DNA from: Acidobacteriota bacterium
GTDB lineage: Bacteria > Acidobacteriota > UBA890
DNA: 15,885 nt
Assembly (NCBI GenBank): GCA_030609765.1
Contig: JAUWTE010000016.1
Location: 1 to 15,885, forward strand
Reading direction: 5' to 3'
Part shown: piece after piece, positions 1 through 8,593 of the stretch
How positions within the stretch are numbered: the stretch's first letter is position 1
Layout of the letters: every line of letters starts with the position of its first letter
The notes under the pieces: generated by a model
The model's input: only the letters and a program-made list of their open reading frames with translations
The model's database searches: none
Told to the model about the DNA's origin: nothing
Program-made: the position numbers and the translations under genes

Positions 1-1
1 C

Positions 2-709
2 GCCGCGGGCACCCTGAAGTCGACGCTGCAGCGCCTCCAGGAGGGCTCGTACGATTACCTCGTGCTGTTCGACGACGCGAGCAGTGACAACACGGTAGAG
101 GTGGCACAGAGCCTGGGCGTCGACGTTGTCCACGTCCACCCGGAAAATCGTGGCTACGGGGGCAATCAGAAGACTTGCTACCGCCTGGCGCTCGAAACCG
201 ACGCCGACATCGTGGTCATGCTGCACCCCGACAATCAGTACGACGGCTCGCTGATTCCGTACATGACTGGGTTCATCGCGGCTGACATCGTCGACGTCGT
301 GCTCGGCAATCGCATCCGCCGCCGCGACGAGGTTCTCGCGGGCGGCATGCCTCGATTCAAGTATCTCGCTAATCGATTCTTGACCATCGTGGAGAACGTC
401 GTTCTCGGCCTCAACCTGCCCGAGTACCACACCGGATTCCGCGCCTATCACCGGCGCGTGCTGGAAACGGTGAACTTCGAGGCATGTTCAGAGGACTTCG
501 TATTCGACTCGGAGTTCATCGTGCAAGCGCGGGTACATGAGCTCCGCATTGGCGCCGTGCCCGTGCCCACCTACTACGGCCCCGAATCGAGCAGCATCTC
601 ACTGGAACGCAGCACGAAGTACGGCCTCGAGACCCTTTGGGCGTTGGCCCGCTACGTGATGTACCGCATGGGAAGGCGTGGCCAGCGTCTCTTTCAGCCG
701 CGATCCTGA
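2..709 (+). CDS. Family 2 glycosyltransferase (5' end outside window)
   Basis: About 235 C-terminal residues are present and the frame is open to the window edge, so the true start lies upstream; the GTG at 62 is internal. It should transfer a sugar from a nucleotide-sugar donor to a lipid or glycan acceptor at the cytoplasmic face of the membrane. Seen: the GT-A signature DDASSDNT just after a hydrophobic strand (YDYLVLF), then NRGYGGNQKTCY, then HPDNQYDGSLI, which occupies the DXD-like nucleotide/metal site, and finally the acceptor-side block HTGFRAY followed by EDFVFDSEF. These are typical of DPM/undecaprenyl-phosphate-type GT2 enzymes. No long C-terminal membrane segment follows; the protein ends in a basic tail (RMGRRGQR). 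The donor and acceptor cannot be told from sequence. The stop is 12 nt before the next gene, so the two may be cotranscribed. Confidence 0.9.
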   Translation, partial: AAGTLKSTLQRLQEGSYDYLVLFDDASSDNTVEVAQSLGVDVVHVHPENRGYGGNQKTCYRLALETDADIVVMLHPDNQYDGSLIPYMTGFIAADIVDVVLGNRIRRRDEVLAGGMPRFKYLANRFLTIVENVVLGLNLPEYHTGFRAYHRRVLETVNFEACSEDFVFDSEFIVQARVHELRIGAVPVPTYYGPESSSISLERSTKYGLETLWALARYVMYRMGRRGQRLFQPRS

Positions 710-721
710 AGGAGGTTCCTC

Positions 722-3700
722 ATGCGTCCGCTGGATTCCGTTCGCCGCCCGTATGCTCTGCCCCTGGCAGTATCTATTCTGAGCGCCTGCATGCTGCTCG
801 AAACTGCCGTCGCAACGCCACAGCAGACCGTCCCAGTGGCAGCAGATGACATTCCCGGACGGGCCCACATATCGCATCTCGAGTGGCGAAACATCGGTCC
901 GGCCGTCACTGGCGGCCGCATCGTCGAATTCGCCGTAGTAGAGAGCGACTCCCTGACCATCTACGCCGCCACCGCTTCCAGCGGCGTCTGGAAAACCAGC
1001 AACGGTGGGATCACCTGGAAGCCGGTCTTTGAGAAGGAAGAGAGTGTGGCCCTGGGAGGCATCGCCGTTTCCCGCACCAACCCCAGCGTGGTGTGGGTCG
1101 GCACCGGCGAACCCAATGCCCGTAACCTCAGGAGCTCGTCATGGGGCGACGGTGTCTATAAGTCGGAGGATGGCGGCAAGACCTGGACGAACATGGGCTT
1201 GCGGGACTCGCTACAGATCGGTCGCATCCGCATCCACCCGGAAGATCCCGACGTTGTCTACGTTTCCGCGGCCGGCCCTCTGTGGGCCAACAATCCGGAG
1301 CGTAACGCCGCGCGCGGGCTGTTCAAGACCGTCGACGGCGGCAAGAACTGGACGAGGGTCTTGTCGGTCGGTGACAAAACCGGCATCGTCGATGTGGTCA
1401 TGGACCCGCGTGATCCCGACACCCTCTATGCTGGGGCATGGCAGCGTGAGCGCAGGGACTGGAGTTACGTCAACGTCGGGCCAGAAGGCGGCATCTTCCG
1501 TTCCACCGACGGCGGCGAAAGCTGGCAGAAGCTGTCCTTAGGCCTTCCTGCTGGAGATGTAGGCAGACCGGGGGTGACCGTCTGCAGCAGCCATCCCGAC
1601 ACCGTCTACGCGGTGCTGGAAGGCGAGGAGGGGGGTCTTTATCGGTCCGACGATCGTGGTGCGAGCTGGGAGCTCCGCAGCGACGAGGTCTCGTCCTCGA
1701 TGTACTACGGGCAGGTCATCTGTGACCCGCAGGACCATGACACTGTTTACGTCTTGGGCACCCAGTTCTCACGCTCCGAGGATGGCGGCAAGACATTCCG
1801 CCAGGACATCGTTGGCAACAGCGTCCATGTGGACCATCACGCGCTGTGGATCGATCCGGCCAACACCAACCGACTGTTGCTCGGCAACGATGGCGGCATC
1901 TACGCCTCCAACGACCGTGGCGAAAACTGGCGCTTCGTGCCCAACCTGCCGATCACGCAGTTCTACACCGTGGCCGTCGACATGCAGGAGCCCTTCTACT
2001 ACGTCTACGGCGGCACCCAGGACAACAACTCTCTCGGCGGGCCGAGCGGCACGCGTAACACCGGCGGGATCGTCAACGACGACTGGTATGTGACCGTTGG
2101 CGGCGATGGCTTTTATCTACAAATCGACCCGGTCGATCGCCACATTGTTTATACGGAATCACAGTACGGACGATTGACGCGCTTCGACAGCCGGACAGGC
2201 GAGCGGCGTCTCATTCAGCCGCAGGCACCCAAGGAAGAAACCTACCGGTGGAACTGGAGCGCCCCGGTTTTTCTGTCACAGCACGATCACGAGACCATCT
2301 ACTTTGGCGCTCAGTATCTTTTCCTGAGCACCGATCGAGGCGACGCGTGGAGCACCATCAGCCCGGACCTGACGCGTGCTATTGAGTACGACTCGCGCTA
2401 CCTGATGTCCCCGTACGGGACGATTCGGGTCATCGCCGAGTCGCCGCTCGATGCCGACGTCATCGCGGTCGGTACGGACGACGGCCTCATTCAGATCAGC
2501 CGCGACGGAGGGGAAGTCTGGCAGGCTCTCGAGAGCTTCCCCGGTGTGCCGGAACTGGCACAGGTCAGTCGCCTGGTGCTCTCGGCCCACGACGCCCAGA
2601 CCCTGTATGCGGCATTCACCACGCACGAAGACTTCGACTTCCGGCCGTTCTTGCTCAAAAGTACGGACCAGGGCTCAACTTGGGCTTCTATCGCCGGCGA
2701 CCTCCCCGCCAACCAGCCAATCCGCGCTTTCGCCGAGCATCCCCGCAACCCGGACCTACTCTTCGTCGGCACCGAGTTCGGCGTATTCGTCACATTCAAC
2801 GGCGGGCAGTCTTGGCATTCCCTGAAGGGCAACCTGCCCACCGTGCCGATCCACGACATGCTCGTGCATCCTCGCGAGAACGATCTGGTCATCGGCACAC
2901 ACGGACGTGGCTTTTGGATCCTCGATCAGATCAACATGCTAGAGGAGATCTCCGAGCAGGCGTTGGAGGGCGGCGTTGCTCTGTTCAGCGTCCGTCCAGC
3001 CGTTCAGTTCAACCGCTTCAACCGGGGCAAAAACAATCAGGGTGACACCTTTTTCCGCGCCCCCAACCCGCCCGACGGTGCCATTCTCGACTACTGGGTA
3101 GACCCCGCGCTCATGCAGCCCCTCGAAGACGGGGCCAACGAGACGAGCAGCGATGAAGACCCCGTCGGTGGCGGCGCAATCGAGCCAGGGGTAGGCGCTG
3201 AAACGGACACGCGTCCGATCGCCCCACCGCGAATCCAGCTCGATCTCTACGACAACGAGGGCCATCACGTGCGCCGCCTCGAGGTGCCGCAAGGGCTGAA
3301 GGGAAGCGGCGCCCATCGGATGGTTTGGGACATGCGGTATGCCTCTAGCTTCGCCGGCATGGAGCAGGCGGCGGGCAGGAGATTCGTGTCGCCATGGGTT
3401 CTGCCCGGCGACTACGAAGCCCGACTCGCGGTCGGGGATCACACGGCGACGACCCGCGTCACGATTAAGGCCGATCCCCTGTCGGAGATGAGATTGGCGG
3501 AGCGTCGCGTGTGGCATGACACGCTCGTAGTGTTGGAGAAGATGGCCGCCACCGCACGGGCGGCGAGCTCGACCGCCGAGCACCTAGCCGAATCCGTCAC
3601 ATCTGCCAAGCAGGCCGCCGCATCGAAGCCCGGCATCCCGGACGCGATCGAGGCTGGGATCGAGGCGCTAGGCAAGAAAGTGCAGATGCTTCAGGACGAG

Positions 3701-3961
3701 ATCACGCAGATCTCACGTCGGTTGGGCCAGAGCTACTCAAGCGTACAAGCCTCAACTGCTCTGCCAACTGCCGACCAGAGCCGCATCGCTCAGGAGTCCT
3801 ACGACGGTCTGGCCGAGCAGTTGGGTGCGCTGCGAACTCTGATCAAGCAGGATCTGCCCGCACTCCAGGCACAGCTTGAAGAAGCTGGAGTTCCCTGGTC
3901 TCTGGGCCGCCCCCTAACCATGCCGAATTCCGCCCTGCCACCGCCACCTCGACGACGATAG
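722..3961 (+). CDS. Exported BNR/sortilin-like (VPS10-type) beta-propeller protein, paralogue 1
   Basis: A 1079-aa exported protein of the family often named 'glycosyl hydrolase, BNR repeat' or sortilin/VPS10-like; enzymatic activity is not established for these proteins. The start is set by GGAGG at 711-715, 6 nt before ATG. Residues 1-31 are a signal sequence (basic n-region, hydrophobic 11-26). Cleavage could be AVA|T at 31, or a lipoprotein cut at LSAC with Cys23. Residues about 50-735 carry eleven Asp-box motifs (S-x-D-x-G-x-T-W type) near 92, 148, 203, 261, 309, 352, 396, 536, 593, 647 and 691, implying one or two beta-propellers. Family-typical blocks are HVDHHALWIDP (369-379), NDGG (389-392), TQDNNS (432-437) and THGRGFWILD (726-735). 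Residues about 835-915 resemble a FlgD/Ig-like strand domain. Residues about 920-1050 are helical, possibly coiled coil, and the tail is proline- and arginine-rich. The protein is colinear with the second BNR protein on the other strand. Confidence 0.9.
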   Translation: MRPLDSVRRPYALPLAVSILSACMLLETAVATPQQTVPVAADDIPGRAHISHLEWRNIGPAVTGGRIVEFAVVESDSLTIYAATASSGVWKTSNGGITWKPVFEKEESVALGGIAVSRTNPSVVWVGTGEPNARNLRSSSWGDGVYKSEDGGKTWTNMGLRDSLQIGRIRIHPEDPDVVYVSAAGPLWANNPERNAARGLFKTVDGGKNWTRVLSVGDKTGIVDVVMDPRDPDTLYAGAWQRERRDWSYVNVGPEGGIFRSTDGGESWQKLSLGLPAGDVGRPGVTVCSSHPDTVYAVLEGEEGGLYRSDDRGASWELRSDEVSSSMYYGQVICDPQDHDTVYVLGTQFSRSEDGGKTFRQDIVGNSVHVDHHALWIDPANTNRLLLGNDGGIYASNDRGENWRFVPNLPITQFYTVAVDMQEPFYYVYGGTQDNNSLGGPSGTRNTGGIVNDDWYVTVGGDGFYLQIDPVDRHIVYTESQYGRLTRFDSRTGERRLIQPQAPKEETYRWNWSAPVFLSQHDHETIYFGAQYLFLSTDRGDAWSTISPDLTRAIEYDSRYLMSPYGTIRVIAESPLDADVIAVGTDDGLIQISRDGGEVWQALESFPGVPELAQVSRLVLSAHDAQTLYAAFTTHEDFDFRPFLLKSTDQGSTWASIAGDLPANQPIRAFAEHPRNPDLLFVGTEFGVFVTFNGGQSWHSLKGNLPTVPIHDMLVHPRENDLVIGTHGRGFWILDQINMLEEISEQALEGGVALFSVRPAVQFNRFNRGKNNQGDTFFRAPNPPDGAILDYWVDPALMQPLEDGANETSSDEDPVGGGAIEPGVGAETDTRPIAPPRIQLDLYDNEGHHVRRLEVPQGLKGSGAHRMVWDMRYASSFAGMEQAAGRRFVSPWVLPGDYEARLAVGDHTATTRVTIKADPLSEMRLAERRVWHDTLVVLEKMAATARAASSTAEHLAESVTSAKQAAASKPGIPDAIEAGIEALGKKVQMLQDEITQISRRLGQSYSSVQASTALPTADQSRIAQESYDGLAEQLGALRTLIKQDLPALQAQLEEAGVPWSLGRPLTMPNSALPPPPRRR

Positions 3962-3973
3962 CAATCTGACAGC

Positions 3974-4001
3974 GGTAGGCCGGGAGACACCCAGGGCCTG
4001 C
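3974..4001. terminator. Possible bidirectional hairpin terminator between convergent genes
   Basis: AGGCC (3977-3981) pairs with GGCCT (3995-3999), and the inner GGG (3982-3984) pairs with CCC (3990-3992) around the loop AGACA, leaving an AG bulge. G-U and G-C pairs extend the base by one or two positions. The hairpin sits in the 78-bp gap between the plus-strand BNR gene and the minus-strand M50 gene, where a shared terminator is expected. No T-tract follows on either strand, so it is not a canonical intrinsic terminator. Confidence 0.35.
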
Positions 4002-4039
4002 TCAGGAGGCGTTCACCCGGACAGAGCGAGGTCGATCGG

Positions 4040-5125
4040 CTACTCGAGCGGCCGGCCAACAGCCGAGCGAATACTGATGAGCTCGCCGATGTTATCCATC
4101 GTCACCAACCCAACAAGCGTGCCATCCAGCAACACAGGAATCGTGCGGCATCTGCAGCCCTGCAGACGCTCGACAACAGGCTCCAGCATCTCGCGATAGT
4201 CGGCGGTCTCGAAATCGCGGTGCATGACCCGATCGACCTGCAGGTCCAGACCGCCGGTCGAAAGGGCGCTGATGAGCTCCTTCTCCGTCAGCACACCCAC
4301 CACATGTGCGTCCTCCACGACGGGAAAGTCCTTCTGCGAGCCTGCCAGAATCAGGTCTACCGCCCGTGAAAGCGGGTCGCGCGGCGACAGAGTTCGAAAA
4401 TCGGTGATCATCGCGCGACTCATGGGGATGCCGCTGAGCGCCGTTCTCATCTGCACCATGCTCGCCTCTTGGGCTGCGCCGATCCAGACGAAAAAGGCGA
4501 TGAACAGTAGGAAGGGGTTCCCCAGGAGCCCCATGAGGGCGAACAGCAACGCCATCCCTTGCCCCACCGTGGCGGCCACCTGTGTAGCCTTGACGTAATC
4601 CAGGCGCATGGCCAGGGTCGCTCGCAACACGCGGCCGCCATCCATCGGAAATGCCGGCAGCATGTTGAAGAGGGCGAGAAAGAGGTTCACCACCATGAGA
4701 CGCCCGATGACCGGTCCGCCCGTGACGCTCAGCCCTGCAAGCGGCCGGTATCCACCGGCCACTGACAGCCAGGCGTAGAGGCCAGCGGCGATCAGGACGT
4801 TCACCGCCGGCCCCGCGAGCGCCACCCAGAGCTCCTGTTTGGGCTCGTCGGGCATCCTCTCGAGACGCGCCACACCCCCGATCGGTAGCAGGGTGATGTC
4901 ACGGGTGCGGATGCCGTAGCGCTTCGCCATCAGCGCATGACCGAACTCGTGCAGCACTACACAGCCGAACAACACAAGCACGAAACCGGCGCCGGCGGCG
5001 GCACTGAGCAGGCTCTGGCCCTGGCGCCAGTAAACCCAGAAGACCCATGCGATGACGAGCAGGAAGGTAGAGTGCACGTATACGGGGATACCCGCTAGTA
5101 CACCTACCTTCCAGGCCCATCTCAT
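4040..5125 (-). CDS. M50 site-2-protease-like membrane metallopeptidase with tandem CBS domains
   Basis: A 361-aa polytopic membrane protein of the S2P family, which cleaves substrates within the lipid bilayer using Zn2+. Residues 18-35 and 45-60 are hydrophobic. The zinc motif HEFGH is at 59-63 and the second-site motif NMLPAFPMDGGR at 154-165 supplies the third ligand, Asp162. Further membrane segments lie near 103-122, 140-158 and 186-215. Residues about 233-290 and 297-352 form a CBS pair, normally an adenine-nucleotide sensor, suggesting energy-responsive control. There is no PDZ domain, unlike RseP, so this is the CBS-type subgroup. All catalytic residues expected for the family are present. 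Its ATG lies 24 nt after the stop of the upstream BNR gene, so it is probably cotranscribed. The substrate is unknown; an anti-sigma factor or a signal-peptide remnant would be usual guesses. Confidence 0.92.
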   Translation of the reverse strand: MRWAWKVGVLAGIPVYVHSTFLLVIAWVFWVYWRQGQSLLSAAAGAGFVLVLFGCVVLHEFGHALMAKRYGIRTRDITLLPIGGVARLERMPDEPKQELWVALAGPAVNVLIAAGLYAWLSVAGGYRPLAGLSVTGGPVIGRLMVVNLFLALFNMLPAFPMDGGRVLRATLAMRLDYVKATQVAATVGQGMALLFALMGLLGNPFLLFIAFFVWIGAAQEASMVQMRTALSGIPMSRAMITDFRTLSPRDPLSRAVDLILAGSQKDFPVVEDAHVVGVLTEKELISALSTGGLDLQVDRVMHRDFETADYREMLEPVVERLQGCRCRTIPVLLDGTLVGLVTMDNIGELISIRSAVGRPLE

Positions 5126-5149
5126 GGCACTTCCCCCGCCATCCGCTGC

Positions 5150-8100
5150 CTACTGCTGGCTTTTCATGATCACCGGCCCTGCACCCATGCCGCGCACTAG
5201 CTCATTGAAGGCCACCAGATCGGCGCTGTAGACCTCCTGGATCTGGTCGAGCAGGGGCTGCAGCTGTGGCTCGAGATCATTCCAGCGCTCGAAGGCGCCC
5301 CTCAAAACGGGCGTATCCGGACCGCTGACCGTGCTGTACAGAGCGTTGATCTGGTTGTCGAGCTGGCCTGGAAAGTTGAGGGCATCCTGACCGGCCTCGC
5401 CCTGCACCTGGGTGAGCTTGGCTTCAACGCCGTCGAGCTTGCGGATCATATCGCGGGCCGCCGTGAGGGCCTCGTCACCGTAGCCGGCATCGTCCAGCCG
5501 TTTGCCTATCTCCAGCGACTGCTCTTGCACCGAGCGCAACTGGAGCAGCGAATCGTAGAGACGCTCGCCGTACGCACCGACCTCGCGCGCGAAGCGCAAC
5601 TGCTCCACGAAGTCGGCCTGCGTCGTCTCGAGGCGTGGATCCTTCTGGTAGTCGAGTGACCGGGTCTGGCTCCAGTCTCCAATGGTCAGCCTTACCTGAT
5701 AGTTGCCAGGTACGGCCTTCGGACCTGCCGCGCTGCCGCCGGCCCACTGGACGATGCCATCCGGAACCTCATAGATGGAATCGTAGCGGCCGTTCCAGCG
5801 GTACGTGTTCATACCGGGGCTCATCGACAGGCTGCTCCCGCCCTGCTGGGCAAGAAACATGGCTACGAACTCCGGCGGGATCCCCGGCGGCAGGTTCGGC
5901 CGCTCCGGCTTCTCTCCAGGGGTCGAGGTGAGCTCCTGCACCACCTCGCCACGACCGTCGAGGATCTCCAACTTCATCTCCTCGGTAGGCTCCTCGCTCA
6001 GGTAGTAGCGAATCTCGGAGCTCGGGCCGCCGCCACGGTACGAGGTACGCGGGGTGAACAGCCAGGCTTCGGAGCTCTCCACCTCTTCTGTGATCTGACC
6101 GAGCGCGGAGATGTTGTCGAGGACCCAGAAGGCGCGGCCTTGCGTGGCCACTACCAGGTCGTCGTTGGCAATGAGCATGTCGGTGATCGGCGTGACCGGC
6201 AGGTTGAGCTGGAAAGACTGCCAGCTCGCGCCGTTGTCGAACGAGGCGTACATGCCGAATTCGGTGCCCGCATACAGCACGCCTTCGCGGTTGAGATCTT
6301 CGCGCACGACACGCACGAAGTGGTTGTCGGGAATGCCGTTCGTGCCGTCAGTCAGCAGGCTCCAGCTGGCACCGTAGTCGCTGGTCTGGAAGATGTAGGG
6401 ACGAAAATCACCCTCACGATATCGGTAGACGGCAACGTTCACCCTTCCCGGCGAGTGCACCGACAGGTCGATGTTGTTGATGGTGCCACCCTCGGGCATC
6501 ATCGGCGGCGTGATGTTCTCCCAGGTGGCTCCGTTGTCTTGCGACACATGAATCAAGCCGTCGTCGCTGCCAGCCCACAAGAGACCCGGCGTGTAGGGTG
6601 ACTCCTCGAAGGCGAAGATCGTGGTGTAGACCTCGACGCCGGTGCTATCGCGTGTGATCCCCTCGCCGCCGGAGTACCCCTGCTTGGTGGGATCGTTCGT
6701 GGTCAGGTCGGGGCTGATGATCTCCCAGCTATGGCCACCGTCGGTGGTCCGGTGCACGAACTGCGACGCGTGGTAGACCACGTCGGAGTTGTGCGGCGAG
6801 ATGCGAATGGGCGCATTCCACTGGAAGCGGTACTTCATGTCCGCGGCTTGCTGACCCGTTTGCACGTCGGTGTAGGCGCGAATGCTGCGCGCCATCCGCG
6901 TGTCAGTGTCCATCCTCGTGATCGAGCCACCGTAGCTGCCGGCGTAAACAATGTTCGGATTGCGCGGATCCACGGCGATGTGGCCGCTCTCACCACCGCC
7001 GACCGAATAGAAGCCCGCCGCGCCGCGGAAGCCGCCGCCGCCTGCCGCTTCCATTGCGGCGGTGCTGTTGTCCTGCTGGGCACCGTAAACACGGTACGGA
7101 AAGCGATTGTCGACGGTGACGCGATAGAACTCCGCGGTCGGCTGGTTCATCTGCTCCGACCACGACGTGCCACCCGTCACGGTGACGTTGGCCCCGCCGT
7201 CGTTGGCGTTGACCATGATCTTCGTGTTGTCGGGATTGATCCACAGATCATGGTTGTCGCCATGACGGACGCGGAACGATGTCGGGAAGGTGCTGCCACC
7301 GTCGGTCGACTTGTAGAAGCCGGTGTTGAGCGCGTAGACGGTATCGGGGTCCTGCGGATCGGCATAGATATGGGTGTAATACCAGGCGCGCTGGCGCAGA
7401 TTGCGGTCGTCGTTGAGCTGCCGCCACGACTGGCCGGCGTTGTCGGTGCGGTACACACCACCGCGGTCATCAGGCGCTTCGACAAGCGCCCACACACGGT
7501 CGGGATTGGCCGGCGACACGGTAACGTCGATCTTGCCGACCATGCCGCGGGGTAGCCCGCCGGAGAGCTTATTCCAGGTCTCGCCGCCATCCGTGCTCTT
7601 CCAAATGCCACCCTCTTCGCTGCCGCTGGTGAACGACCAGGGCTTGCGCTCCACGGTCCAGGCCGCGGCGTACATCTCGCGCGGGTTCTTCGGATTCATC
7701 TCGATGTCGTTGAACCCGGTGCGGTCGCTGACGAAGAGAATCCGCTCCCAGGTCTCGCCGCCGTCGGCAGAGCGAAAGATACCGCGCTCTTCATTGGCAC
7801 CGAAGAGGTTGCCCAAAACAGCTGCGTAGACGAGGTCGGGGTTGGCGGGGTGAATGGCAATCTCGGGAATCTGTACGTAGCCGGGGCTCCAAACCTGCTT
7901 CCACGTCTTGCCGGCGTCGGTGCTCTTGTAGATGCCGTCGCCTACCGAGATATTGCCGCGCGGGCAACCGGAGCCGGTGCCGACGAAGATGACGTTGGGG
8001 TCAGATGCGGCAACTTTGATGTCGCCGATCGAGCCAACGTTGAAGAAGCCATCCGAAATGGGCTGGTAGGTGATCCCGGCGTCGACCGTCTTCCACACTC

Positions 8101-8407
8101 CGCCGCCCGTATAACCGACGTAGAAGGTGAAAGGATCAGCGGGGGTGCCGGACACGGCAGTCGATCGGCCGCCTCGATTGAATCCTGTGGCCCGGTACGT
8201 GAGACCATTGAAGAAGCTCGGATCGAGCGCGGCGTCAGACTCGGCCGCCTCATCCTCCTGAAATACGAAGTGAGCGTGTGAGTGCTCGCCATCGGCGGCG
8301 AGCAGTAGCGGTTCTTCCGACTCTTGAGCGGGAACCGGGGCTACGGAAAGCAGGAATACTGCCAGCACCACGAGGGCAAACCACGCCCTTTGCGTGAGCA
8401 TTTTCAC
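5150..8407 (-). CDS. Exported BNR/sortilin-like (VPS10-type) beta-propeller protein, paralogue 2
   Basis: 1085 aa using a GTG start, chosen because GGAGG (8415-8419) lies 7 nt before it; an ATG two codons later is also possible. The open frame runs upstream to 8518, but that part has no export signal and overlaps the predicted promoter. Residues about 8-27 are a signal peptide with cleavage near VPA|Q. The mature N-terminus is His-rich (EHSHAHF). Ten Asp-box motifs lie near residues 107, 162, 213, 271, 321, 367, 554, 622, 675 and 722. It is colinear with the plus-strand paralogue: HGDNHDLWINP (about 382-392), NDGG (402-405), QQDNS (444-448) and TQGRAFWVLD (755-764) match blocks there. Differences are a Gly-rich loop near 454-463 (AAGGGGFRGA) and a Pro/Gly-rich insertion near 828-865 in the Ig-like domain. 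Residues about 925-1070 are helical. Likely periplasmic or surface-exposed; function unproven. Confidence 0.9.
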   Translation of the reverse strand: MKMLTQRAWFALVVLAVFLLSVAPVPAQESEEPLLLAADGEHSHAHFVFQEDEAAESDAALDPSFFNGLTYRATGFNRGGRSTAVSGTPADPFTFYVGYTGGGVWKTVDAGITYQPISDGFFNVGSIGDIKVAASDPNVIFVGTGSGCPRGNISVGDGIYKSTDAGKTWKQVWSPGYVQIPEIAIHPANPDLVYAAVLGNLFGANEERGIFRSADGGETWERILFVSDRTGFNDIEMNPKNPREMYAAAWTVERKPWSFTSGSEEGGIWKSTDGGETWNKLSGGLPRGMVGKIDVTVSPANPDRVWALVEAPDDRGGVYRTDNAGQSWRQLNDDRNLRQRAWYYTHIYADPQDPDTVYALNTGFYKSTDGGSTFPTSFRVRHGDNHDLWINPDNTKIMVNANDGGANVTVTGGTSWSEQMNQPTAEFYRVTVDNRFPYRVYGAQQDNSTAAMEAAGGGGFRGAAGFYSVGGGESGHIAVDPRNPNIVYAGSYGGSITRMDTDTRMARSIRAYTDVQTGQQAADMKYRFQWNAPIRISPHNSDVVYHASQFVHRTTDGGHSWEIISPDLTTNDPTKQGYSGGEGITRDSTGVEVYTTIFAFEESPYTPGLLWAGSDDGLIHVSQDNGATWENITPPMMPEGGTINNIDLSVHSPGRVNVAVYRYREGDFRPYIFQTSDYGASWSLLTDGTNGIPDNHFVRVVREDLNREGVLYAGTEFGMYASFDNGASWQSFQLNLPVTPITDMLIANDDLVVATQGRAFWVLDNISALGQITEEVESSEAWLFTPRTSYRGGGPSSEIRYYLSEEPTEEMKLEILDGRGEVVQELTSTPGEKPERPNLPPGIPPEFVAMFLAQQGGSSLSMSPGMNTYRWNGRYDSIYEVPDGIVQWAGGSAAGPKAVPGNYQVRLTIGDWSQTRSLDYQKDPRLETTQADFVEQLRFAREVGAYGERLYDSLLQLRSVQEQSLEIGKRLDDAGYGDEALTAARDMIRKLDGVEAKLTQVQGEAGQDALNFPGQLDNQINALYSTVSGPDTPVLRGAFERWNDLEPQLQPLLDQIQEVYSADLVAFNELVRGMGAGPVIMKSQQ

Positions 8408-8488
8408 AGCTACACCTCCACGGTTTGTCGACGTCGGGACAGGAACGACCTTCCTCCCGGATGGAACGTCGGTTGAGCGGGCCCCCCT

Positions 8489-8518
8489 ATGAAAGACCCC
8501 AGCGTATGAAACCGTCAA
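8489..8518 (-). promoter_or_regulatory. Putative sigma-70-type promoter for the BNR paralogue 2 - M50 pair
   Basis: On the minus strand, TTGACG (8513-8518, 5 of 6 to consensus) is followed after 18 bp by TTTCAT (8489-8494, 4 of 6). Transcription would start near 8482 and leave a leader of about 75 nt before the GTG at 8407. The 186-bp gap after the M20 gene is wide for this block, which supports a new transcription start here. A short poly-C/GGGCCC stretch lies just downstream. Confidence 0.45.
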
Positions 8519-8593
8519 GTCAGCCGAGCCGGACCGCTTGGCAGGCCGTGGCGGTCTGTACTAGGTCTGGCTACGCTACCAGGGGCGCGGATG

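Noticed and set aside
722..3961. Repeated GGCGGCAAGACCTGG-like DNA words suggesting a DNA repeat array
   Set aside because: They encode Asp-box motifs at irregular spacing; the repetition is at protein level and belongs to the propeller fold.
6731..7555. A 274-codon plus-strand open frame with Val/Arg/His-rich product
   Set aside because: It lies wholly antisense to the second BNR gene, whose protein has clear family motifs throughout; the antisense translation has no signal, motif or RBS. Long shadow frames are expected in high-GC genes.
8408..8518. 37-residue N-terminal extension of the second BNR protein
   Set aside because: It has no export signal, overlaps the predicted promoter, and a GGAGG with ideal spacing points to the GTG at 8407.
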